DNA of 18,829 bases from Actinobacteria bacterium UBA959. Its GTDB lineage: Bacteria > Actinomycetota > Actinomycetes > S36-B12 > UBA5976. Positions 7,922 through 14,628 of this stretch are shown here, in pieces. The stretch covers positions 1 to 18,829 of the forward strand of contig DBCL01000007.1 in assembly GCA_002293025.1 (NCBI GenBank). The letters run 5' to 3'. A program made the position numbers and the translations under genes. Every line of letters starts with the position of its first letter. The stretch's first letter is position 1. The notes beneath the pieces were generated by a model that ran no database searches, was not told the DNA's origin, and worked only from the letters and a program-made list of their open reading frames with translations.

Positions 7922-9664
7922 ATGACCGAGTTACTAGCCGACCTTGATCCAGAGCAGCAAGCAGTTGCTACTGCGTTAGATGGACCAGTAATCGTGCTCG
8001 CTGGCGCAGGAACTGGCAAGACTCGCGCCATCACACATCGAATTGCGAATGCTGTTACCAGCGGTGCTCATCAAGCTGATCAAACTATGGCAGTGACTTT
8101 TACGGTCAGAGCAGCCCATGAAATGAAACTTCGATTACAGCGTCTGGGTATTGATGGTGTCTCAGTTAGGACATTGCACGCTTCTGCACTAGCCATGGTT
8201 CAACATTTTTGGCCACAAGCTTTTGGAGATCAGCCCCCAAGGGTTGCTGAAAATGCTGAGGCATTCTTAACGCAAGCCATGCAAAGACATCATGTGCCGA
8301 TCGAAAAACCGATGATTCGTGATTTATCAAATGAAATTTCGTGGACGAAAGCCATGCGCCACTCAGTTCAAAACTATTCAGAAGTAAGCAGTGGAAGATC
8401 AATCACTGCCCAAATTGCAGCCACGAAGATTGCTGAGATTATGCAAACTTATGACGAGTTACTCTCAAGCTCACACCAATGCGACTTGTCAGACATCGTC
8501 TTGTTGGCAGCAGCATTATTGGAAGATCAACCCAGAATTACCAGATCCTTTCATGATCGCTATCAGCATTTCACAGTTGATGAATTCCAAGACATTTCAC
8601 CAGCTCAGCAGCATCTTTTAAATCAATGGTGGGGAGATAGAGATTCGGTGTGTGTGGTTGGGGATCCAGGGCAGGCTATTTATGGTTTTGCGGGAGCAAA
8701 TTCTAGTTTTTTGACTCAACTTGAAGCTCGCTTTCCAAATGCAACTATAGCTAAATTAACAAGAACATATCGATCTGCGCCAGCGATTGTGCATGCCGCA
8801 AATAGTTTTGCTGAGATTCCAACAGTGAGTCAACGGAACATTGTGGGTAAAGTAGAAATCAAGTCCGCCTTTGATCAAAGAACAGAAGCAAACGAAATTG
8901 CCACTTGGATTTCACAATTGATCGGTTCTGGCTTGGCAGCCAATGAAATTGCCGTTCTAACTAGGCTCAATGCACAATTACCACTCATTGAAAATGCCTT
9001 GAGAGGAATAGGAATTACTGCCAGCACAAATTCAGCCTCAGGTGGCGTTGATCTTATGACAATTCATTCCGCAAAAGGTTTGGAATGGAAGGCGGTGGCA
9101 ATTGCTGGTCTTTCTGATCAGTTACTGCCATACCAACCTTTCGGCATTCAAGTCGAAGAAGCAGCGATAGCAGAGGAGCGTCGCTTGTTTTATGTTGCCC
9201 TAACGAGAGCAGCTGATCAGGTTCGTATTTCCTACACTCGCGACAGAGGTCCTTCAGAGTTCCTGTCTGTCATTAGCGCTGATTCTGGTATTGATATCGA
9301 CACAAATACCTCAACGGTTACTAAAGCGTTGGTTAAGGCTGATAAGGAAGTTTTGGTTATCAAACCAGCTAAGTGTCGTTTTTGCAGTAAGTCCTTGGTA
9401 ACTACTACCGAAAAAGTCTCAATGCGCTGTGATGGTTGTGCCCCACATGTGAAATTAGACCTCTGGCAACAATTGCTAAATTGGAGAAAGTCCCAGGCTC
9501 AATTGGAAGAGATTCCAGAATTCTTGATACTAACCGATACAACTTTGAGAGCCATCGCAGAATGCGAGGGAATTGGTGTTGCATACCAAATTGGCGTTTC
9601 TGGAATTACAAGCATTAAGTTAGAAAACTACAAAGCGGATATTGACTCTTTGTTCTCAAAATAA
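7922..9664 (+). CDS. uvrD2: UvrD2-like superfamily I DNA helicase with tetracysteine and HRDC modules
   Basis: This is a 580-residue 3'-5' DNA helicase of the actinobacterial UvrD2 type. Motifs are Walker A GAGTGKT (28-34, K33), TFTVRAA, TLHA, Walker B DEFQD (220-224), VGDPGQAIYGFAGA, RTYRS, motif V TIHSAKGLEW and motif VI YVALTRAAD (R429). After the motor come a tetracysteine element, CRFC (C485, C488) and CDGC (C503, C506), and a short C-terminal HRDC-like region (about 514-580). This order is diagnostic for UvrD2, which is essential in mycobacteria. The protein is shorter than the roughly 700-residue M. tuberculosis homologue. Residues between motifs IV and V are sparse, suggesting a reduced 2B subdomain (inference). 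It starts at ATG 7922, probably on a leaderless mRNA. The 3' end overlaps the convergent ABC1 gene by 37 bp, leaving no space for the whiB7 gene found here in mycobacteria. Confidence 0.93.
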   Translation: MTELLADLDPEQQAVATALDGPVIVLAGAGTGKTRAITHRIANAVTSGAHQADQTMAVTFTVRAAHEMKLRLQRLGIDGVSVRTLHASALAMVQHFWPQAFGDQPPRVAENAEAFLTQAMQRHHVPIEKPMIRDLSNEISWTKAMRHSVQNYSEVSSGRSITAQIAATKIAEIMQTYDELLSSSHQCDLSDIVLLAAALLEDQPRITRSFHDRYQHFTVDEFQDISPAQQHLLNQWWGDRDSVCVVGDPGQAIYGFAGANSSFLTQLEARFPNATIAKLTRTYRSAPAIVHAANSFAEIPTVSQRNIVGKVEIKSAFDQRTEANEIATWISQLIGSGLAANEIAVLTRLNAQLPLIENALRGIGITASTNSASGGVDLMTIHSAKGLEWKAVAIAGLSDQLLPYQPFGIQVEEAAIAEERRLFYVALTRAADQVRISYTRDRGPSEFLSVISADSGIDIDTNTSTVTKALVKADKEVLVIKPAKCRFCSKSLVTTTEKVSMRCDGCAPHVKLDLWQQLLNWRKSQAQLEEIPEFLILTDTTLRAIAECEGIGVAYQIGVSGITSIKLENYKADIDSLFSK

Positions 9665-10971
9665 GTTTTAAACCCAGGCATAGACCTTTCAATTTCTGCT
9701 CGGACCGCAACTTCTGCATTAAGTTGGCTTAACACCCCCAAGCACCCCAACCAAACTCTGTGAACCAAAACATATTGAGGTGGGAGATTCATCTTGAGGC
9801 CGGTAGAGAAGTCGGGATTGCGGGGGTCATTTACTCGAGAGAACTGTTCGCGCATCCAATCTCTAGTAAATTGGAATTTTGGTACTTGAGCAGGTTCAGT
9901 AAATGGGGCTAAATAATCTAGAACGGCTGTTGGTGAAATATCTACGTTTGGCAAAATAAAGTTCTCAGCCCGCATCACATCAATAACCGCATCCGCATCA
10001 CCGGTCATTGCAATTGCCAACAACCCGCCCATAGCTGGTGGGAATCCATTCGGCAGGCGAGCGACTGCACCAAAATCAAGTACACCAAGCTTGTTATCTG
10101 CAGTCATCCGGAAGTTACCTGGATGGGGGTCAGCATGCATCATGCCAACTCGAGTTGGCCCAGAAAGCAAGAAAGTTTGATACAAGCTTCCAGCACGGTC
10201 GCGTTCAGATTTAGTTCCATTTTCAATTATTTGGGAAAGAGGTGTTCCTTCTAACCATTCACTGATTAATACATGCTTTGTGGCCGAAAGAATGTGTGGA
10301 ATCTTTACATCAACATCACCTTCGTAGCTATTTGCAAAAACTCTTTGGGCACCAGCCTCTCGGAAATAATCTAATTCTTCAGAGAGCAGAACTCGCATTT
10401 CATTCATTAATGATTTGAAATCTAAACCAGGAGCGATTGGTTGTGCTATTCGACTAAATCGAACTGCTTGTTCAAAGTCATTTAAGAGTGCTTTATCTGC
10501 GCCGGGGTATTGAATCTTTACTGCAACCTCACGCCCATCTTTTGAGATGGCTTTATGAACTTGGCCTAAAGATGCAGCAGCAGCTGGCTGCTCTGAAAAG
10601 TGCTGAAAACGCTCTGTCCAGTTTGTGCCAAATTCTTCAATCATCACTTCATTGACCCGGTCAAAAGACATTGGTGGTGCTGAATCTTGTAACTTAGTAA
10701 GAGATGCGCGGTAAGGGGCTGCAACACCTTCTGGAAAAGCAGATTCCAAAACAGATAATGCCTGACCAATTTTCATGGCACCGCCTTTGAGTTCACCTAA
10801 CACCTTAAATAGCTGTTCAGCAGTCTTGGTTTGGTTTGCCGAGGCAACTTCTTCAGCTGAGCTGCCAGTCATTCTTTTCCCTAAGCCAGAAGCAGCCCTA
10901 CCGATAGCACCAAGTGGCAGTGAAGCCAATTTGGCAGTCCTGGTTACTTTGCGACGAGGAATGTCTGACAT
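9628..10971 (-). CDS. ABC1/AarF/UbiB-family atypical kinase-like protein
   Basis: This is a 447-residue ABC1 (UbiB/COQ8-like) protein with every family hallmark: KxGQ (K67-Q70), the alanine-rich AAAS loop (131-134) replacing the usual glycine-rich loop, VAVK (K152), ExD (E199-D201), HADPHPGN (D281, N286) and LDFG (D299). In bacteria and mitochondria the family supports quinone-lipid metabolism; its job in actinobacteria, which use menaquinone, is unclear. The chosen start is the ATG at 10971 (MSDIPRR), because actinobacterial homologues begin at this point. An ATG at 10998 adds 9 residues and one at 11067 adds 32, the latter overlapping the upstream gene by 53 bp. None has a good Shine-Dalgarno. 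It lies 43 bp downstream of the E1-like gene on the same strand and is probably co-transcribed with it. M. tuberculosis has the same adjacent pair (Rv3196/Rv3197). Confidence 0.92.
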   Translation of the reverse strand: MSDIPRRKVTRTAKLASLPLGAIGRAASGLGKRMTGSSAEEVASANQTKTAEQLFKVLGELKGGAMKIGQALSVLESAFPEGVAAPYRASLTKLQDSAPPMSFDRVNEVMIEEFGTNWTERFQHFSEQPAAAASLGQVHKAISKDGREVAVKIQYPGADKALLNDFEQAVRFSRIAQPIAPGLDFKSLMNEMRVLLSEELDYFREAGAQRVFANSYEGDVDVKIPHILSATKHVLISEWLEGTPLSQIIENGTKSERDRAGSLYQTFLLSGPTRVGMMHADPHPGNFRMTADNKLGVLDFGAVARLPNGFPPAMGGLLAIAMTGDADAVIDVMRAENFILPNVDISPTAVLDYLAPFTEPAQVPKFQFTRDWMREQFSRVNDPRNPDFSTGLKMNLPPQYVLVHRVWLGCLGVLSQLNAEVAVRAEIERSMPGFKTYFENKESISAL

Positions 10972-11014
10972 GGGGCGATTCTCGGGGGATTTAGTCATTC
11001 CCGCTAGTTGTAAT

Positions 11015-12055
11015 TCATGCGGCAACCGAAAGCCCCCATTGACAATGACATGTTGGGTCAGGTTCATACCGAACCACTTCCAAGATGGGACCAGGTAGTG
11101 AGAATCTCCACTGTGAATTTATAAGTGCCGACCTTTCAAAGTTCTTTGATGTGATTAAACCCACGATGATGTTGGCAGCAAAACTTGCAGACAATGTCAT
11201 CAAGAGGTTATCTATTTCAATGTGGGTCTTTGGACCTAAAATCTCACGCATGCTTGGCCATGCTTGATCTGACATCAAAAATTTTTGCTCAATACAATTC
11301 AAACAAGCACTAATCCCAGGAAGAACTAGAGGTCCTACGACTGCGTGAGATGCGAGAACATCCACGAATAAGTGCGGAATTTGTCGGTTCATAAAAGAAT
11401 CCGTGCTTGCTGGATCTCGAAATGGGTCATCGGTGAGTATCGCTAGATCAGGATTGGCTAAACCCTTTGGCTGATTCAACTGGATACGACTTGAGGCACG
11501 TTCCAATTCGTCGACAAAGATCCCAACTGGATCTCCACCGGTTCGTCTAATCCAGATCGGAAGATCCTTAAATTGGAAAGAGTTCAAAAGGTCAATTTTT
11601 AACCGCCCTATTTGGGCTTGGGCCAAAAATATTGATAACTGTCCTGCAACTGGGCCAACACCATTTATCCAAACATAACCATCACTTAAGTTTTTCAAGT
11701 AATTTGGTCCAATCGTTGCATCGCCAGTTGCAGCAGTTTGACAAGTTGCTGATGTGATCAGATTTGATCTTTGAAGTTGAGTTAAACCTTGAAGTGAATC
11801 CGTGTTGATCAATTCACAAGTTAATAAACCACGCCTTTCCATTAAATCTAAGAATTCATCAGCAAATCCATACTTTTTGATAAGTGCTTGAACTTGATAT
11901 CGACCATCTAGATCATTTAGGAAATTTCGAATTTCAACTACATCCCCAGATAGCAAAACTGCATGCTTTGGGTCAAGATCAACTTGAATGCAGCTACTAC
12001 TTCTTAGGGCTGTTGCCACCCCATTTCTCAATCGAACTTTTGATAGTGGTTCCAT
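11015..12055 (-). CDS. E1/ThiF-like protein resembling TOMM leader-peptide-binding (cyclodehydratase partner) proteins
   Basis: This is a 346-residue protein of the kind annotated in actinobacteria as ThiF-family or 'TOMM precursor leader peptide-binding' protein, a relative of Rv3196. The N-terminal part (about 1-80) resembles the peptide-recognition region, with LRNGV and DLDPKHAVLL. A Rossmann-like segment with a glycine-rich turn follows (GVGPVAG, 132-138), then GPLVLPG and two cysteine pairs, CLNC (C251, C254) and CHC (C336, C338), likely to bind zinc structurally. The ATP and substrate residues of true E1 adenylating enzymes are not obvious, so adenylation activity is doubtful. No YcaO partner, precursor peptide or other peptide-modification gene is in the window. 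It is transcribed with the ABC1 gene and ends 43 bp before it. It starts at ATG 12055 with no clear Shine-Dalgarno. A role in peptide maturation is family-level inference only. Confidence 0.75.
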   Translation of the reverse strand: MEPLSKVRLRNGVATALRSSSCIQVDLDPKHAVLLSGDVVEIRNFLNDLDGRYQVQALIKKYGFADEFLDLMERRGLLTCELINTDSLQGLTQLQRSNLITSATCQTAATGDATIGPNYLKNLSDGYVWINGVGPVAGQLSIFLAQAQIGRLKIDLLNSFQFKDLPIWIRRTGGDPVGIFVDELERASSRIQLNQPKGLANPDLAILTDDPFRDPASTDSFMNRQIPHLFVDVLASHAVVGPLVLPGISACLNCIEQKFLMSDQAWPSMREILGPKTHIEIDNLLMTLSASFAANIIVGLITSKNFERSALINSQWRFSLPGPILEVVRYEPDPTCHCQWGLSVAA

Positions 12056-12108
12056 CTGGCAAAGTTTGATCCAAATAAAAAAAGATTGGAAAAACTATCC
12101 ACAAACCA

Positions 12109-12140
12109 ACGAGCCCACAATCTTGCGATTGTGGGCTCGT
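12109..12140 (-). terminator. strong hairpin terminator of the zinc-ribbon gene
   Basis: A perfect 14 bp inverted repeat (12109-12122 and 12127-12140) with a 4 nt loop lies 17 bp beyond the stop of the DUF5679 gene. On the minus strand the hairpin is followed by TTGGTTTG, a weak U-rich tract, and later by longer T runs. It separates this gene from the downstream E1-like gene. The E1-like gene's own promoter would then lie in 12056-12108, where I see nothing convincing. Confidence 0.72.
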
Positions 12141-12157
12141 AGAAGATTTCTTAGGTG

Positions 12158-12313
12158 TTAAGCCTTACCAAGAATTCTGGTTACCTTGGTGCCGCACGTA
12201 GGGCAGATGCCCTTTGCGAAACGACGTCCGTTGGTTACTTCGATGGTGCCGGTGAATTCACGCTTCGCCTTGCACTTAACGCAGTAGGCCTCGCCTGTGT
12301 ATGAGTCAGCCAT
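12158..12313 (-). CDS. DUF5679 small zinc-ribbon protein
   Basis: This is a 51-residue single zinc ribbon with CVKC (C11, C14) and CPTC (C37, C40), between a GEAY start and a basic VTRILGKA tail; it matches the actinobacterial DUF5679 family. The function is unknown, but its size, basic character and zinc knuckles resemble small ribosomal or nucleic-acid-binding proteins (inference). The ATG at 12313 is chosen because AGGAGG (12323-12328 on the minus strand) lies 9 nt upstream. An upstream in-frame ATG at 12355 would place that Shine-Dalgarno inside the gene. Codons are unlike the neighbours: C- or G-ending choices such as TGC, AAG, ACC, GGC and ATC dominate, as in highly expressed genes. With its own terminator it is a separate transcription unit. 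The upstream region holds a Fur/Zur-like palindrome and a structured RNA candidate. Confidence 0.85.
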   Translation of the reverse strand: MADSYTGEAYCVKCKAKREFTGTIEVTNGRRFAKGICPTCGTKVTRILGKA

Positions 12314-12413
12314 GATGCCTCTCCTCCTCTTTTCGCCCTTACGGAGCACGCTCACGATACGCTCAAAAAAGGCTGGTTTGGGTTAGTGGGAGTGCTGCCA
12401 CGCCGAAGAAAAA

Positions 12414-12436
12414 TTAATGAAAACGCTTATCATTAA
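12414..12436. promoter_or_regulatory. Fur/Zur-family operator-like palindrome
   Basis: The 23 bp near-palindrome pairs TTAATGA with TCATTAA and also pairs AA with TT inside. Only the two positions flanking the G centre and one further pair mismatch. The core, TGAAAACGCTTATCA, agrees at 12 of 15 positions with the actinobacterial Zur-type consensus as I recall it, TGAAAATGATTTTCA, and is equally close to the Fur 7-1-7 pattern. It lies 100 bp upstream of the zinc-ribbon start, a position suited to metal-dependent control of that gene. The regulator cannot be decided between Zur, Fur and another protein from this window. Confidence 0.42.
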
Positions 12437-12440
12437 AGGG

Positions 12441-12521
12441 AAAAAGGCGGGTTCGGCGAGTCTCGCAATCTGCCACCAGCCTTCCCCTTGCTGATGCCAG
12501 ATCCGTTATCTCACCGAACCC
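12441..12521 (-). ncRNA. candidate structured RNA ending in an intrinsic-terminator-like tract
   Basis: On the minus strand a 12 bp stem with one mismatch (12510-12521 pairing with 12449-12460) encloses a 7/7 internal loop. Inside it is a second arm, ATCTG/CAGAT followed by CAGC/GCTG, closed by a 9 nt loop. The stem is followed after 3 nt by TTTTT (12441-12445). This fits the 3' end of a small RNA, or an attenuator/riboswitch-like leader for the zinc-ribbon gene 128 bp downstream. It lacks the conserved cores of SRP RNA, tmRNA and RNase P RNA, and I do not recognise a known class. Confidence 0.4.
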
Positions 12522-12563
12522 AAGCGCAAGGTAGGTCCGTAGCTAAGTTGAGTCAAAGGCAGT

Positions 12564-12627
12564 TGTGGATAAGTTTGTGGAGAAGATGGGTACTTCCTTG
12601 GAAATACTGCCCATAGGGTGTGGGTAA
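12564..12627 (-). other. pair of DnaA-box-like sites
   Basis: On the minus strand 12564-12572 reads TTATCCACA, a perfect consensus DnaA box, and 12619-12627 reads TTACCCACA with one mismatch. Both have the same orientation and are 55 bp apart. A further one-mismatch site, CTATCCACA, is on the plus strand at 12095-12103. No dnaA, dnaN or oriC-type neighbours are present, so this is not the replication origin. It could be a DnaA-titrating or DnaA-regulated site, or chance. Confidence 0.3.
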
Positions 12628-12756
12628 ACATGTGTACAGAGCGTCTTTTTTGTGCATTAGGATTTAAGAACCACCAGTTGAGCAGGACTTTTTGAGCATA
12701 TCTAGTGTGGAAAGAAAATATATTTCGAATAACCAGGTAATCGTAAGGTTTTGGCC

Positions 12757-12762
12757 TACCTT
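12757..12762 (+). promoter_or_regulatory. -10 element of a leaderless promoter for the YgjP-like gene
   Basis: TACCTT (TANNNT) ends 7 nt before the ATG at 12770. The AAGG at 12765-12768 is only 1 nt from the ATG, too close to act as a Shine-Dalgarno. Confidence 0.48.
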
Positions 12763-12769
12763 TTAAGGC

Positions 12770-13318
12770 ATGGCGCCAAGAAATTTCGAAGGTCAGTTGG
12801 AGTTTGCACCATCTGATGTTCAAGAAGTTGTTGAAGTTCGTCGAAGCAAGAAGCGCTCCAGGTCAGTTGCCGCCTGGCGCGAATCTGGAAGATTAGTGAT
12901 CTCTGTTCCAGCGAGAATGTCACGCAAGGAAATTGATACACACATTGCTGAATTAACTTCACGAGTAATAAAAGCTGAGGGTGCTGTTGGTGATGCAGAA
13001 TTAGTAGCGTTAAGTGCTGAGTTGATTAATTCCTATTTGCAGCCTGAAATAGGAAGTGTTTCACCAACATCTGTCACGTGGTCAAGTAGACAAAAATCAT
13101 TACACGGTTCTTGTACTTCGGTTGATCGCACAATTCGTATGTCAAAAAGACTTGCTACTGCTCCACAGTATGTAATCGAAGTCGTCTTACTGCACGAATT
13201 GGCCCACTTATTGCACCACGATCATTCAATTCAGTTCCAAGAATTGGTTAATAGGCACCCTAAGGTCCTAGAGGCAGAGGCTTTTCTTGAGGGTATGGCA
13301 CACGCAGATACTTTTTAA
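12770..13318 (+). CDS. YgjP/DUF45-like zinc metallopeptidase
   Basis: This is a 182-residue protein of the YgjP-like (M48-related, DUF45) metallopeptidase group. The zinc motif HELAH (H142, E143, H146) is complete, with H152 in HHDHSIQF as the likely third ligand. Before it comes the family block LHGSCTSVDRTIRMSKRL (111-128), equivalent to the WGSC...I.LN..L of YgjP. The N-terminal half (about 20-60) is basic and matches the short beta-rich start of the family. There is no signal peptide, so it is cytoplasmic. The physiological substrate is unknown. It starts at ATG 12770, probably leaderless. Its stop codon shares the palindrome TTAA (13315-13318) with the stop of the convergent DUF2342 gene. 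It probably forms a single-gene unit, divergent from the zinc-ribbon gene. Confidence 0.88.
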   Translation: MAPRNFEGQLEFAPSDVQEVVEVRRSKKRSRSVAAWRESGRLVISVPARMSRKEIDTHIAELTSRVIKAEGAVGDAELVALSAELINSYLQPEIGSVSPTSVTWSSRQKSLHGSCTSVDRTIRMSKRLATAPQYVIEVVLLHELAHLLHHDHSIQFQELVNRHPKVLEAEAFLEGMAHADTF

Positions 13319-14514
13319 AGTTGTCTTGCTACCTGCTGTGCAAATTCAACTGGGTTATCTAGATCATCATTCTGTGGCATAAGTTCTAAATTGTTCCAAA
13401 CTAGTTCACGTTTTTGATGACCAACCAAGTTCGTTAAAGTCTGCCAAAATTCGAATGCGGCACGCATTCGCTTTGGTCGAATTTCTAGACCAACAAGTGC
13501 CGCGAATGCATTCTCTGCCGGTCCTCCAGTAGCTCTGCGCCTGCGCATGGATTCAGCCAAGGCTGGGTAAGCAGCAAGTTTGGATTCAGTGGCAGCCTTC
13601 ACCACCATCTCTGTCCACCCTTCAATTAAAGCTAATAAGTTTTCGAGTCTAATAAGTGCTGCCTGTTGTTCTGGAGTGAGAATTGGGGTTAGCACTCCAC
13701 CTTCAAGAGCTCGCGCGAGCGCTTCTGGATTTGTTGGATCAACTTCTTGTAATGCTTGTTGCAAGCGCTGAGTATCCACCTGCATGCCAGCTGCGTGTAT
13801 TTCAACGCTAGTGGTGATAGCTCCACTCAACCAGTCAATGGATGAGAACAATCTTTGGCGTGCAACTTCTCTGGCAGCCAAGTGCAGCAAAGTCTGTTCT
13901 TGTTCGACACTAATTTCATTGGCATAACTAGTGCATCGTTGAACCAACAAGGCCGCTCTTGGTTTTTTTGTTAAAAGAATTCCGATATCAGAGGCTCCCA
14001 TTACATCGCTTGCCAAAGCGGCAAGCGATTGACCAACTTGCATGCCAACCATTGCTCCAGAAATACCCTTAAGCATGTTCATCATGGGTGCTGCCATTGC
14101 TGCCACTTCTTGGGGAAGTGCTTCGCTGCCAGGCATCATTGAGGTCATCGAGTCAGTCATTCTGCGCAACACGGGATCTGACAAAAGCTTCCATGAATCT
14201 ATTGTGTTATCAACAAAGTTTTTTCTAGACCAAGATTCTAGGTCTAGACCAATGGATGGAAGCCCCATAACTTGGTCTAACCACAAATCAACAGTTCTTC
14301 CCGCTGTTTGGGTAGAGCTGGATTCATGCATAGTTGGAAGCACATCACCTTGTGCATCAATTGCTTGTTTTGCAATATCAGAGACCGCGAGCCAATTAAC
14401 AGAACCATCAGAGCCAGCGCTCATCATCTTGCCAAGTTGCTCCAAGGCCTTGCCAATTTGATTCATTGGGTCACCTTCTCCTGATGGAGGCTGGAACCCA
14501 AACGGGATACTCAT
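13315..14514 (-). CDS. DUF2342 (zincin-like) protein with degenerate metal site
   Basis: This is a 399-residue member of the actinobacterial DUF2342 / 'zinc-dependent metalloprotease' family, related to Rv3195. Recognisable parts are the N-terminal FGFQPP, a Met-rich amphipathic stretch with GxMVGMQVGQSLAALASDV (153-170), the RLF...WL block (221-229), LALIEGW (294-300) and the C-terminal RRRRATGGPAE..FAALVGLEIRPKR (324-349). Relatives carry HExxH or RExxH just before RLF; here it reads R215-E-V-A-R219, so both histidines are missing and catalytic activity is doubtful. No signal peptide is present. The ATG at 14514 follows AGAGGT with a 6 nt spacer, a good Shine-Dalgarno, and a TATAAA -10-like box lies just upstream. 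It diverges from the membrane protein/PDZ-Lon operon, as Rv3195 does from Rv3194c, and shares its terminal 4 bp with the convergent peptidase gene. Confidence 0.88.
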   Translation of the reverse strand: MSIPFGFQPPSGEGDPMNQIGKALEQLGKMMSAGSDGSVNWLAVSDIAKQAIDAQGDVLPTMHESSSTQTAGRTVDLWLDQVMGLPSIGLDLESWSRKNFVDNTIDSWKLLSDPVLRRMTDSMTSMMPGSEALPQEVAAMAAPMMNMLKGISGAMVGMQVGQSLAALASDVMGASDIGILLTKKPRAALLVQRCTSYANEISVEQEQTLLHLAAREVARQRLFSSIDWLSGAITTSVEIHAAGMQVDTQRLQQALQEVDPTNPEALARALEGGVLTPILTPEQQAALIRLENLLALIEGWTEMVVKAATESKLAAYPALAESMRRRRATGGPAENAFAALVGLEIRPKRMRAAFEFWQTLTNLVGHQKRELVWNNLELMPQNDDLDNPVEFAQQVARQL

Positions 14515-14628
14515 TGCGATACCTCTTTACTTTATAAGGGACACCGTAAACCCTGCCCCTAACTCGTGCATGTCAACTTCCCCTGAGCAATCCTGCTCTT
14601 CATCACATATTCAGATAAGGTGGCAATT

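Larger units (their letters stand above)
12314..12769. other. 456 bp intergenic region between the divergent zinc-ribbon and YgjP-like genes
   Basis: This is the only long non-coding stretch in the window. From left to right it holds the zinc-ribbon Shine-Dalgarno (12323-12328), a 23 bp Fur/Zur-like palindrome (12414-12436), a long hairpin with a minus-strand T-tract (12441-12521), two DnaA-box-like sites (12564-12572 and 12619-12627) and the leaderless promoter of the downstream gene (12757-12762). Between about 12630 and 12755 I see AT-rich sequence only. No open frame here has a Shine-Dalgarno or a protein-like composition. Confidence 0.7.

Noticed and set aside
10972..11067. N-terminal extension of the ABC1 protein to the ATG at 11067
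   Set aside because: It would overlap the E1-like gene by 53 bp and add 32 residues absent from actinobacterial homologues, which start at the MSDIPRR-equivalent point.
10775..11098. 107-residue plus-strand frame opposite the ABC1/E1-like genes
   Set aside because: It is a shadow of two well-supported genes on the other strand.
12441..12530. SRP (4.5S) RNA gene on the minus strand
   Set aside because: The hairpin shares a general shape and a GGAAGG-like loop, but the conserved symmetric loop and GGTCAGG/AGCAGCC core of SRP RNA are absent.
12564..12627. chromosomal replication origin
   Set aside because: Only two DnaA-box-like sites are close together and none of dnaA, dnaN, recF, rpmH or parAB is nearby.
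12506..12823. 105-residue minus-strand open frame across the intergenic region and the start of the YgjP-like gene
   Set aside because: No Shine-Dalgarno or TANNNT start signal, no family resemblance, and a composition rich in W, R and P typical of an antisense frame.
14042..14461. 139-residue plus-strand frame opposite the DUF2342 gene
   Set aside because: The minus-strand protein has clear family blocks and a good Shine-Dalgarno; the plus frame has neither.
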